Shown piece by piece: positions 7,099 to 14,374 of a DNA stretch of 20,057 nt. Under the pieces are notes generated by a model. That model was not told the DNA's origin. It searched no databases and worked only from the letters and a program-made list of their open reading frames with translations. The stretch is from an uncultured Romboutsia sp. (GTDB lineage Bacteria > Bacillota > Clostridia > Peptostreptococcales > Peptostreptococcaceae), in the NCBI GenBank assembly GCA_937880075.1, contig CALFLM010000105.1, forward strand, positions 1 to 20,057, in the 5' to 3' direction. The position numbers and the translations under genes were made by a program. Every line of letters begins with the position of its first letter. Positions within the stretch are counted from its first letter, which is position 1.

Positions 7099-8793
7099 AT
7101 GAAATTTTCAGATTATAAATATGAAAGACCAATATATGAAGAAGTTAAAAAAGAATTTATAAGTATAATTAATAAGATAAATAATTCTTGTACATATGAA
7201 AAGCAAAAAAAATATATAAAAAATCTTAATATACTTAGAAATAATGTAGAAACTATGTCTACATTATCATCTATAAGACATAGCATAAATACTTTAGATG
7301 AATTTTATGAAAAAGAAAGAGAGTATTGGGATGAGTACTCACCGTTATATGAGGAATTAAATTCATTGTTTTATAAATCAGTTATAAATTCTAAATTCAA
7401 AGAAAATATAGCAAAAGACTTTGGAAAGCAATTTATAGATATAGCAGATTATTCTTTAAAATCTTTTTCATCAGAGATAATAAAGGATTTACAGGAAGAG
7501 AATAAATTATGTTCTAAATACACTAAATTATTAGCATCTGCAAAAATAGATTTTGAAGGGGAAGAAAGAAATCTATCTGGTATGGGAAAATTTATGTCAT
7601 CAACAGATAGAGACGTTAGAATAAAAGCATCAAACGCATATTATAATTTCTTTGAAGAAAATGAAGAGCAATTTGATGATATTTTTGATAAATTAGTAAA
7701 GATAAGAACTACAATTGCTAAGAAATTAAATTTTGATAGCTTCGTTGAATTAGGATATATAAGAATGATGAGAACTGATTACAATGCGAAAATGGTTAAA
7801 AATTTCAGATCTCAAGTTTTAAAATATATAGTACCCATTGCTAGTAAGCTTTATAAAAGACAAGAAGAAAGATTAGGATTAGAAAAACTTACATATGTGG
7901 ATGAAGGCTTTGAATTTTTAAGTGGAAATGCAACTCCAAAAGGAACTCCTGAATATATAATGGAATGTGGTAAAAAGATGTATTCAGAACTATCAAAGGA
8001 AACTAAAGAGTTTTTTGATTTTATGATGGAAAATGAACTTATGGACTTAGTAACTAAAAAAGGAAAAGCAGCGGGAGGGTATTGTACATATATACCAAAC
8101 TATAAGGCACCATTTATATTTTCAAACTTTAATCAAACTTCAGATGATATAGATGTACTAACTCATGAAGCAGGTCATGCATTCCAATTATATATGTCAA
8201 CTTGGATTGATATGCCAGAGATAAACTTCCCAACATTTGAGAGTTGTGAAATACACTCTATGAGTATGGAATTTATAACATGGCCTTGGATGGATTTATT
8301 CTTTAAAGAAGACACTGAAAAATATAAATTTATACACTTAGGCTCGGCTATTAAATTTATACCTTATGGAATAGTTGTAGATGAATTCCAACACTATATA
8401 TATGAAAATCCAAATATGACGAAAGAACAACGAAAAAATACTTGGAGAAAATTAGAAAAAAAATACTTACCTCATAAAAATTATGAAGGATGTGATTTTT
8501 TAGAAAAAGGAACATGGTGGTTTAAACAAGGGCATATATTTAAAAATCCATTTTATTATATAGACTATACATTAGCTCAAATATGTTCATTACAATTTTG
8601 GAAAAAAATAAGAGAAGATAAAGAAAACGGATGGAATGATTATTTAGATATATGTAAAGTTGGAGGAACTAAATCATTTTTAGAAATTGTTAAAATAGGT
8701 AACTTAATATCTCCATTTGAAGATGGATGTGTTGAAAGTGTAATAGGAACTATAGAAAATTGGTTAGATAATGTTGATGATAAGTCTCTTTAA
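7099..8793 (+). CDS. pepF: M3-family oligoendopeptidase (PepF-like zinc metallopeptidase)
   Basis: A 564-residue cytosolic zinc peptidase of family M3, which cleaves short oligopeptides. The zinc site is LTHEAGH, with His356, Glu357 and His360; the third ligand is probably Glu384 in the following CEIHSMSMEF helix. Other family features are the N-terminal helical half (about residues 1-200) and the late PFYYIDYTLAQICSLQFW segment near residue 490, which lines the active site. There is no signal peptide. The ATG has AAGGAG 9 bases upstream. Length is normal for PepF-like enzymes (about 560-600). It is followed after 123 bases by the aldolase gene; no terminator is seen between them, so readthrough is possible. 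Confidence 0.93.
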   Translation: MKFSDYKYERPIYEEVKKEFISIINKINNSCTYEKQKKYIKNLNILRNNVETMSTLSSIRHSINTLDEFYEKEREYWDEYSPLYEELNSLFYKSVINSKFKENIAKDFGKQFIDIADYSLKSFSSEIIKDLQEENKLCSKYTKLLASAKIDFEGEERNLSGMGKFMSSTDRDVRIKASNAYYNFFEENEEQFDDIFDKLVKIRTTIAKKLNFDSFVELGYIRMMRTDYNAKMVKNFRSQVLKYIVPIASKLYKRQEERLGLEKLTYVDEGFEFLSGNATPKGTPEYIMECGKKMYSELSKETKEFFDFMMENELMDLVTKKGKAAGGYCTYIPNYKAPFIFSNFNQTSDDIDVLTHEAGHAFQLYMSTWIDMPEINFPTFESCEIHSMSMEFITWPWMDLFFKEDTEKYKFIHLGSAIKFIPYGIVVDEFQHYIYENPNMTKEQRKNTWRKLEKKYLPHKNYEGCDFLEKGTWWFKQGHIFKNPFYYIDYTLAQICSLQFWKKIREDKENGWNDYLDICKVGGTKSFLEIVKIGNLISPFEDGCVESVIGTIENWLDNVDDKSL

Positions 8794-8916
8794 GTAGTTA
8801 AATAATAAACAACATGGAAAAAAGTAATTAACTATGATATATTAATAGTCTATTAGTTAATAATAGATAGTAGATAAATCTAAAGATAGTTAATATAAAA
8901 CTTATGGAGGTTTTTA

Positions 8917-9567
8917 ATGAGATTTTTTATAGATACAGCAAATATAGAAGAAATAAAAGAAGCTAATGAGTTAGGTGTTATATGTGGAGTTACTACAAAC
9001 CCATCTCTTATAGCTAAAGAAGGAAGAGATTTTATAGAAGTAGTAAAAGAAATAAGTACTATAGTAGATGGTCCTATAAGTGCAGAAGTAATAAGCTTAG
9101 ATCATAAAGGCATGGTAGAGGAAGCAGATAAACTATCTAAAATACATAAAAATATAGTTATAAAGTTACCTATGACACTTGAAGGATTAAAAGCAACTAA
9201 AATATTATCTCAAAAGGGAATAAAAACAAATGTAACATTAATATTCTCAGCAACTCAAGCATTATTAGCTGCTAGAGCTGGAGCAACTTATGTAAGTCCA
9301 TTTGTAGGAAGACTTGATGATATAGGTCAAGATGGACTTTCATTAATAGAAGAAATAGTTGACATATTTAATGTTAATGCTATAGAAACAGAAATAATAG
9401 TTGCAAGTGTTAGAAATCCAATACACGTAGCACAAGCTGCTAGAATGGGAGCAGATATAGCTACAGTTCCATATAAAGTTATAACTCAAATGATTAAACA
9501 TCCTTTAACAGATAAAGGAATAGAGAACTTCCTTAAAGACTGGGAAGGTGCATCATTAAAATTATAA
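8917..9567 (+). CDS. fsa: Fructose-6-phosphate aldolase / small transaldolase (MipB/TalC type)
   Basis: A 216-residue class I aldolase of the MipB/TalC subfamily, a cytosolic TIM-barrel enzyme. It either transfers dihydroxyacetone units in the pentose phosphate pathway (transaldolase) or cleaves fructose 6-phosphate. Visible signatures are the start MRFFIDTANIEEIKEA, GVTTNPSLIAKEG, the Schiff-base lysine Lys83 in IVIKLPMT, and TYVSPFVGRLDD. Length is typical of the subfamily (about 215). A GGAGG site precedes the ATG and a strong terminator follows at once. Which of the two activities dominates cannot be settled by eye; Firmicute proteins of this length are often real transaldolases. Confidence 0.93.
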   Translation: MRFFIDTANIEEIKEANELGVICGVTTNPSLIAKEGRDFIEVVKEISTIVDGPISAEVISLDHKGMVEEADKLSKIHKNIVIKLPMTLEGLKATKILSQKGIKTNVTLIFSATQALLAARAGATYVSPFVGRLDDIGQDGLSLIEEIVDIFNVNAIETEIIVASVRNPIHVAQAARMGADIATVPYKVITQMIKHPLTDKGIENFLKDWEGASLKL

Positions 9568-9570
9568 TAA

Positions 9571-9605
9571 AAAATACCTTGATTTTATCAAGGTATTTTT
9601 TATTT
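9571..9605 (+). terminator. Rho-independent terminator of the aldolase gene
   Basis: AATACCTTGA pairs with TCAAGGTATT around a TTTTA loop, followed by TTTTATTT. Confidence 0.9.
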
Positions 9606-9725
9606 CTAAGAAAGTTATATATATTAGGCTATATTTTAATACAATGTTGATTTTATAAAATATTTTAATAATAAAAAGTAGGTTATTTTACTTCTATTTG
9701 GAAGTTCACAATATATTAAAATTGT

Positions 9726-9905
9726 TTACTTCTTTTTAAATATAAAATTAGTTATAGTTCCTAAAATTAAAGCAGGTATTGTAGCTCCCATTAATATTTC
9801 TATTATAGATATTAATGAAAACTCATACAATTGAACTATAAATAAAACTGCAATAATTAAATAGAATAATATATAATCTGGTTTTCTAAATTTTGAAAAA
9901 TTCAT
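9726..9905 (-). CDS. Small membrane protein, 59 residues
   Basis: A short open frame with an AAAAGGTGG ribosome binding site ahead of its ATG. The peptide has a basic N-terminal segment (NFSKFRKP), two hydrophobic segments (about residues 11-28 and 38-54) and a FKKK tail, so it should sit in the membrane. I do not recognise the family. Its 3' flank (about 9631-9720) is clearly related to the 3' flank of the other small membrane-protein gene at 18870-19043, and both have a CAATTGTT motif upstream, yet the two peptides are not similar. Possibilities include a type I toxin-like peptide or a small membrane regulator; neither is demonstrated. Confidence 0.65.
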   Translation of the reverse strand: MNFSKFRKPDYILFYLIIAVLFIVQLYEFSLISIIEILMGATIPALILGTITNFIFKKK

Positions 9906-9959
9906 CTTCCAACCACCTTTTCAATTCCATTATATTAATATTGTTCATATCTAATTAAA

Positions 9960-9983
9960 TTAATTCCTAATATATAACAATTG
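9960..9983 (-). promoter_or_regulatory. CAATTGTT motif, copy D (upstream of the 59-residue gene)
   Basis: On the minus strand it reads CAATTGTTATATATT then AGGAATTAA, 54 bases before the start codon. It matches copies at 17123, 17876 and 19147 (minus) at about 19 of 24 positions. Confidence 0.55.
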
Positions 9984-10095
9984 TTTAATCATTTTTAGTA
10001 TATCATTTTCAATTTTGATTAAAATAGAGTCTATTATTAAAATATATTTTTATATACTATAATATTTTTTATATATCCTTTTTCTACAATAAATT

Positions 10096-10152
10096 GTTAC
10101 ACCATTGTAACCAAGTTTACGAATTTGTAATCTAAGGTAACAAGGGTGTAAC
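10096..10152. promoter_or_regulatory. Pair of inverted 17-bp sites upstream of the secreted-protein gene
   Basis: GTTACACCATTGTAACC (10096-10112) recurs inverted at 10136-10152, whose reverse complement is GTTACACCCTTGTTACC; only two bases differ. The first copy is itself a dyad, GTTACA-CCAT-TGTAAC. The two copies could be a tandem operator or fold as one long hairpin in RNA. They lie 70-127 bases before the ATG at 10223. No regulator is encoded next to them. Confidence 0.65.
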
Positions 10153-10222
10153 TGTTATTTAATAATATTTAGTGATAATATTAAATCATAGAAGAAATAA
10201 TATATAAGAGGACGTGATTTAT

Positions 10223-10585
10223 ATGAAAAAAGCAATTATAACATTATCATTAATATGTGCAGGGCTATTAGTAAATAGTAATATAGGATATATAGTTTTT
10301 GCACAAGATTTACAAAAAGATATAAATAAAGGAAATAATGTAGAAGTACAAGTTATAAATAAATTAAACAAAGAAGAAGCTGAAGAATTACTATCAATGT
10401 ATAATCCTAATGTTAAGTACATATACCAAGGAACTGAAAATGATTTTACAACATTAAAAGAAAAAGGTCTAGAAGGATATGTGTTTTTAATGGATGTAGA
10501 TGGAGATTTAGGAATGTTTGTAAATAAAGATGATGCTAAAATATACTACTTCCATCCAAGTGGATATCTTGAATTAGCAGAGTAA
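10223..10585 (+). CDS. Secreted protein of unknown function, 120 residues
   Basis: An exported small protein. Residues 1-28 form a typical Sec signal peptide (MKKAI start, hydrophobic core, cleavage after VFA before QD). The mature part of about 92 residues begins with a charged stretch (DLQKDINKGNNVEVQVI), then a KEEAEELLSMYNP helix, and ends in an aromatic segment (GYVFL, DVDGDLGMFV, KIYYFHPSGYLEL). No cysteine is in the mature part and no cell-wall anchor is seen. I do not recognise the family. The ATG at 10223 is preferred over an upstream in-frame GTG at 10214, because AGAGGA lies at a normal distance from it and the signal peptide then starts canonically. A pair of inverted 17-bp sites lies upstream and a terminator immediately follows, so it is a single-gene unit. 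Confidence 0.85.
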   Translation: MKKAIITLSLICAGLLVNSNIGYIVFAQDLQKDINKGNNVEVQVINKLNKEEAEELLSMYNPNVKYIYQGTENDFTTLKEKGLEGYVFLMDVDGDLGMFVNKDDAKIYYFHPSGYLELAE

Positions 10586-10613
10586 AAGAGAGATTTAATC
10601 TCTCTTTTTATTT
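10586..10613 (+). terminator. Rho-independent terminator of the secreted-protein gene
   Basis: AAGAGAGAT pairs with ATCTCTCTT around a short TTA loop, followed by a T-rich tail. Confidence 0.9.
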
Positions 10614-10671
10614 TTTGCGTATAATATCTAAAAAATGACTAGAATAGCTTTAGAAAATAAAAAATTAGTTA

Positions 10672-10700
10672 TTGTAATTATGTTAAATTAGCATTATACT
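10672..10700 (+). promoter_or_regulatory. Sigma-A promoter of the mntP riboswitch transcript
   Basis: TTGTAA (10672-10677) and TATACT (10695-10700) are separated by exactly 17 bp, about 27 bases before the riboswitch aptamer. Confidence 0.7.
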
Positions 10701-10726
10701 ATTTAAATATATAATACTTTCTAGTT

Positions 10727-10816
10727 TTGCTGAGGGAGTAGTTTGCACAATAAGTGTTACTAGATCAACATAATGACTTTAAGTCTGGTCTAGTATTAAA
10801 AAACGAGACTCATGCA
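10727..10816 (+). ncRNA. yybP-ykoY manganese riboswitch upstream of mntP
   Basis: The aptamer has the conserved L1 sequence GGGAGTAG (10734-10741), a short P2 (CAC/GTG), and P3 formed by TACTAGA/TCTAGTA. P3 carries the L3 element TCAACATAAT and a GACTTTAAGTC hairpin. P1 is TGCTGAG (10728-10734) with CTCATGCA (10811-10816 region). The 3' strand of P1 is also the 5' arm of the downstream terminator, so a Mn2+-stabilised aptamer would prevent termination and switch mntP on. Compared side by side, its GGGAGTAG-to-GTG segment is nearly the same as the second riboswitch at 14215. Confidence 0.85.
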
Positions 10817-10849
10817 TGTTTATTTAGCATGCATAAGTCTCGTTTTTTT
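10803..10849 (+). terminator. Riboswitch-controlled terminator before mntP
   Basis: ACGAGACT and ATGCATG pair with CATGCAT and AGTCTCGT, with one mismatch in the middle, followed by TTTTTTT. The 5' arm overlaps P1 of the aptamer. Confidence 0.9.
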
Positions 10850-10881
10850 GCATTTATAAAATAAATTTTAGGAGGAAGAGT

Positions 10882-11499
10882 ATGAGTTTTATAGCACTTA
10901 TATTTACAGGCTTTGCATTATCTATGGATGCATTTGCAGTGTCTATCACAAAGGGTATGACAATTAAAAATTTAAAAAAATCTACAGCATTAAAGATGGC
11001 TTTAGCATTTGGAATATTTCAAGGAGGGATGCCACTACTTGGATGGACTTTAGGTATCAGTTTTGAAATCTACATAAAATCTATAGATCATTGGGTAGCA
11101 TTTATATTACTTGGATTTATAGGATTTAACATGATAAAAGGATTTTTTGATGATAGAAAAGAAGAAAATGCATCTGAGTTAGAGTTTAGTGCTACGGTGG
11201 ATGAACATGATTTATCTAACAAAGAAATAATAATGCTTGCAGTAGCTACTAGTATAGATGCTTTAGCAGTAGGAATAAGTTTTGCATTTTTAAATGTTAG
11301 TATAATACCAGCAGCATCAATAATATGTACCATAACATTCTTAGTATGTGTTGTTGGCGTATTTGTAGGAAATAAAGTAGGCGATATATTAAACGGATAT
11401 GCAGAGTTAATAGGTGGAGTTATTCTTATATTAATAGGATTTAATATATTCAATGAACATACCAAAATACTAAATAATATATTCAATTCATTATTTTAA
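10882..11499 (+). CDS. mntP: MntP manganese exporter
   Basis: A 205-residue, six-helix membrane exporter of the MntP family that pumps Mn2+ out of the cell. The two symmetric signature helices are ALSMDAFAVSITKG with Asp16 and ATSIDALAVGIS with Asp126, corresponding to the two aspartates required in Escherichia coli MntP. Between the halves is a charged cytosolic loop (DDRKEENASELEF). A strong AGGAGG site precedes the ATG. Control by the upstream manganese riboswitch fits the function, and a second exporter with the same switch lies 3.5 kb downstream. A terminator follows directly. Confidence 0.96.
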   Translation: MSFIALIFTGFALSMDAFAVSITKGMTIKNLKKSTALKMALAFGIFQGGMPLLGWTLGISFEIYIKSIDHWVAFILLGFIGFNMIKGFFDDRKEENASELEFSATVDEHDLSNKEIIMLAVATSIDALAVGISFAFLNVSIIPAASIICTITFLVCVVGVFVGNKVGDILNGYAELIGGVILILIGFNIFNEHTKILNNIFNSLF

Positions 11500-11504
11500 A
11501 TATA

Positions 11505-11554
11505 AAAACCTATGAATGTAGAAATTTATTCTAAATTCATAGGTTTTATTTATT
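11505..11554 (+). terminator. Rho-independent terminator of mntP
   Basis: AAAACCTATGAAT pairs perfectly with ATTCATAGGTTTT, followed by ATTTATT. Confidence 0.9.
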
Positions 11555-11622
11555 ATTGAGTTTAATAATATATATTTAAAAATATTATTAATTTAAAAAT
11601 ATTTATAAAAATATGTTAAAAT

Positions 11623-11651
11623 TTGAAAAAAAAAGATAAAAAATGTATAAT
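11623..11651 (+). promoter_or_regulatory. Sigma-A promoter of the histidine kinase gene
   Basis: TTGAAA (11623-11628) and TATAAT (11646-11651) lie 17 bp apart, with TG directly before the -10. This predicts a leader of about 140 nt before the ATG at 11800. The leader is A+T rich and holds a TAGGGGAGT at 11690-11698, but I see no recognisable riboswitch in it. Confidence 0.65.
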
Positions 11652-11799
11652 TAATATATAAATTTTAATCGAAATATTTAGGCTTTATGTAGGGGAGTTT
11701 ATTTTAATTAAAACTAATATATAAAATAATTGAAATTTTATATAATTTAAATTTAAAAAAGATTATATGAAATAAAAATAGGGGAGAGGTTGTATATAA

Positions 11800-13797
11800 A
11801 TGTACAATATAAAAAAAGTAAAAAAAGAGGATGTAAAAATACAAAATAATTTATCTACATTTATCATAATGTCTTTAACTTTAATAATTAGCATATTATA
11901 TATAAATAGGTTATTTATGATACTAAAAGTAGAAGAGTTACAGTATATGAATGTAATATCTTTTATACGGTTATTTAATTTAGTTTTAGCAGGTCTTGCA
12001 GTTGGTAGTTGTATAATGTGCTATACTAGCACAAAAAAAGAAGAGCTTTTTATTATATCTCTTATGTATGTTGTATTTTTTATAGATATATCTCTTGGAA
12101 ACTTAGATAACATGAATTTAACAAATTCATCTAAGTATATAGATGGATATATTACGTTAAGTACATCATTATTTAGAATAAGTATATTAGCAATTAGTAT
12201 TTTGCCGTTTAAAAAGATAAAAGGTATAATAATGTCTAATAAGATTAGTGCTATATTAGTAGTAGCTATAATAGCTTTCTTTATAGGAACATTAGAAAGT
12301 AAAGATTTTATTTTTGCAAATAAAGAAAACTATTTTATATTTTACAATGTATTTTTAATAATATCCTATTTAGTAGTATCGATAACATATTTAGTAAAGA
12401 GTATAAGACAAAAAGAATATATATACTCTGTAATAAGTTCGAGTATATTTTTACTTGGAGTGAAAGCTTTTTATGCCATAGTAGGAGTTAGAAGTCCTAT
12501 GTCTATTATAAAATTATCATCTATATCAATAACATATATGGGATTTATTATATTTATAGGTGGGTTGTTTTTAGAACTTATATTAAGTATAAAAAGAAAC
12601 AAAGAGTTAGAGAATAAACTTAATGTTTTTTATCAGCTAGTAGATGAAAATAAGTATAGTTGTATAGTTATATATGATGAAAATGAAAAAATAAAATTTG
12701 CAAATAAAACAGTTAAAAACTTTATGTTTAAAAATCCGTGTGAACAAGATAAAAAAGTTGAATCTATTATAATTAATAAAATGAAAGAAGTAGATAAAAA
12801 TGTAATTTTTGAAATTAAGGATTCTATAAGAAAGTATAAAACATGGAAAGGCAATATATATATACCATCATTAGATATGACATTAGAATGTAGTATTCAA
12901 AATATATATACTAGATTTGGAGAAAATCACTATACAATTATATTCCAGGATATATCTTCAAAATTAAGATCAGATAGATACTTAATGGAATATGAAAAAA
13001 TAAAAAAGCATGAAGAAGTTAAAAGTGAGTTTTTTGCAAATATATCACATGAATTAAGAACACCATTAAATATTTTTTACTCAACACTTCAGCTTCTGGA
13101 CATTAAAAATAATGATACGTCAGCTAACTTTAGAGAAGTATATGAAAATCATAAACAGTGTTTAAATATAAATTGCAAACGTATGTTAAGGCTTATAGAT
13201 AACATAGTTGATATAACAAAAATAGATGTAGGATTTACAAAAGCTAAATTTACAAACTGTGATATAGTTAAGGTTATTGAAGATATAACACTTTCTGTAA
13301 TAAACTATGCAGGAAATAAAGATATAAATATAGTATTTGATACTGAATTTGAAGAGCATATAATAAAATGTGATTCATCTATGATAGAACGGGCTATGCT
13401 TAATTTATTATCAAATGCTATAAAGTTTACAAAAGAAGATGGTAATATATTTGTTAATTTATATAAAGATGAACAGTGGGTACATATAATCGTAAAAGAT
13501 GATGGTATAGGTATACCTATAGGTATACAAGATATGATATTTGAAAGATTTATTCAAGGAGATAGATCATTAACTAGATTAAATGAAGGTAGTGGAATAG
13601 GTCTTAGTATAGTGAAATCTATTGTTGAACTAAATAATGGTGAAATATACTTAGATAGTGATGGAGAAAATGGAACTGAATTTGAAATACTATTACCGAA
13701 TGAAAAATTAGAGGGTGATGAGTATGAGTATAATTATGAGGTAGATATAAATAAAATAGAATTAGAATTTTCTGATATATATGAATTATATAGTTAA
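11800..13797 (+). CDS. Orphan membrane sensor histidine kinase (multi-helix sensor, PAS-like, HisKA, HATPase)
   Basis: A 665-residue hybrid-free sensor kinase. About eight membrane helices (residues 20-265) form a sensor resembling the MASE-type domains, followed by a PAS-like region (about 275-395). HisKA comes next, with the H-box FFANISHELRTPLN and phospho-acceptor His417. The ATPase domain has the N-box NLLSNAIKF (Asn535, Asn539), G1 DDGIGIP (Asp568), the F-box FERF and G2 GSGIGLSIV. The last 40 residues are unusually acidic and tyrosine-rich (GDEYEYNYEVDI...). No response regulator is adjacent, so it is an orphan kinase; in Clostridia such kinases often feed Spo0A, but that is inference. 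It lies between the two manganese exporters, which may be coincidence. AGGGGAGAGG serves as binding site. Confidence 0.93.
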   Translation: MYNIKKVKKEDVKIQNNLSTFIIMSLTLIISILYINRLFMILKVEELQYMNVISFIRLFNLVLAGLAVGSCIMCYTSTKKEELFIISLMYVVFFIDISLGNLDNMNLTNSSKYIDGYITLSTSLFRISILAISILPFKKIKGIIMSNKISAILVVAIIAFFIGTLESKDFIFANKENYFIFYNVFLIISYLVVSITYLVKSIRQKEYIYSVISSSIFLLGVKAFYAIVGVRSPMSIIKLSSISITYMGFIIFIGGLFLELILSIKRNKELENKLNVFYQLVDENKYSCIVIYDENEKIKFANKTVKNFMFKNPCEQDKKVESIIINKMKEVDKNVIFEIKDSIRKYKTWKGNIYIPSLDMTLECSIQNIYTRFGENHYTIIFQDISSKLRSDRYLMEYEKIKKHEEVKSEFFANISHELRTPLNIFYSTLQLLDIKNNDTSANFREVYENHKQCLNINCKRMLRLIDNIVDITKIDVGFTKAKFTNCDIVKVIEDITLSVINYAGNKDINIVFDTEFEEHIIKCDSSMIERAMLNLLSNAIKFTKEDGNIFVNLYKDEQWVHIIVKDDGIGIPIGIQDMIFERFIQGDRSLTRLNEGSGIGLSIVKSIVELNNGEIYLDSDGENGTEFEILLPNEKLEGDEYEYNYEVDINKIELEFSDIYELYS

Positions 13798-13811
13798 TAT
13801 TAATTACTTGA

Positions 13812-14146
13812 AATATGAATATAAAAAATAAAATTTCATATTATAATATCAATAGTACTCACTAGATAAAAGCAAGGATAAAACCTTACCTTTTACTAGT
13901 ATCTATTGGGAGTAGTATTGATGAGATATCAATAGATATCGTATTAAATAACTAAAATATATTAAATATACACCTCAATTTAATATATGGCAATTGATAC
14001 TTGGTGTTACTACCAATAGATAACATATAAATCAATTGGTCAATAATAGTTATTTAATAAAAATCAAAAAGAGGCAAAAGCATAAGCTTTGGTAAAAGGC
14101 AATATACTTGATGGTTATAACCATTAAATATATTGTTTTTTATTTT
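13812..14146 (+). ncRNA. Candidate large structured RNA with alternative folds (gap between kinase and ATPase genes)
   Basis: There is no gene in this stretch, but it is packed with complementary arms. AATATGAA/TTCATATT pair at 13812-13842. ATCAATAGTACTC (13848-13860) pairs with 13910-13922 (one mismatch), enclosing ACTAG/CTAGT, TAAAAG/CTTTTA and AAGG/CCTT. TATTAAATAACT (13942-13953) pairs perfectly with 14048-14059 and encloses two hairpins: ATATATTAAA/TTTAATATAT (13957-13988) and CAATTGAT/ATCAATTG (13991-14038), the latter with TTGGT/ACCAA inside. A second fold competes: ATCTATTGG (13901-13909) pairs perfectly with CCAATAGAT (14013-14021), crossing the long helix. A strong terminator closes it (14100-14146: CAATATA/TATATTG, GATGGTT/AACCATT, T-run). 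It could be a 3' UTR of the kinase or a separate RNA. I recognise no known class. Confidence 0.55.
14100..14146 (+). terminator. Rho-independent terminator after the structured region
   Basis: CAATATA and TGATGGTT pair with AACCATTA and TATATTG around a short ATA loop, followed by TTTTTTATTTTTT. It separates the kinase/structured-RNA transcript from the next promoter at 14159. Confidence 0.88.
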
Positions 14147-14158
14147 TTATAAAAATAG

Positions 14159-14187
14159 TTGCAATTTTAAAACAATGTGAATATAAT
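14159..14187 (+). promoter_or_regulatory. Sigma-A promoter of the ATPase riboswitch transcript
   Basis: TTGCAA (14159-14164) and a perfect TATAAT (14182-14187) are separated by 17 bp, about 28 bases before the aptamer. Confidence 0.8.
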
Positions 14188-14214
14188 AAATTTATAAATG
14201 AATAAGTTCCCAAT

Positions 14215-14308
14215 AAAGGGGAGTAGCTTTCACATTAGTGATAATCAATCGTCACTTCGGATAATATCCCGGTTGATTAGCGAGTATAAACTTGTTAGCA
14301 AGACCTTT
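14215..14308 (+). ncRNA. yybP-ykoY manganese riboswitch upstream of the P-type ATPase gene
   Basis: A textbook member. AAAGG (14215-14219) and CCTTT (14304-14308) close P1, and L1 is GGGGAGTAGC. P2 is CAC-ATTA-GTG. P3 is TAATCAA/TTGATTA with the L3 sequence TCGTCACTTC and a GGATAATATCC hairpin. A further CGAGT-ATAA-ACTTG hairpin and GCAAGACC complete the four-way junction. The CCTTT of P1 is reused in the 5' arm of the terminator at 14300-14343, so Mn2+ binding should prevent termination and turn the gene on. Confidence 0.93.
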
Positions 14309-14343
14309 AACGTATATTAAATATACGCTAAGGGTCTTTTTTA
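14300..14343 (+). terminator. Riboswitch-controlled terminator before the ATPase gene
   Basis: AAGACCTTTA pairs with TAAGGGTCTT (one wobble) and CGTATAT with ATATACG inside, followed by a T-run. Its 5' arm overlaps P1 of the aptamer. Confidence 0.92.
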
Positions 14344-14374
14344 TTTTCCAAAAAAATTAAGGAGGAAGGTATAT

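Noticed and set aside
11088..11486. 132-codon minus-strand open frame inside mntP
   Set aside because: It mirrors the codon pattern of mntP on the opposite strand and has no start signals.
13901..14021. Third manganese riboswitch, from GGGAGTAG with a perfect 9-bp P1-like helix
   Set aside because: The P2, P3 and L3 elements seen in the two real aptamers cannot be formed together here, and no gene follows before the terminator; kept only as part of the structured-RNA finding.
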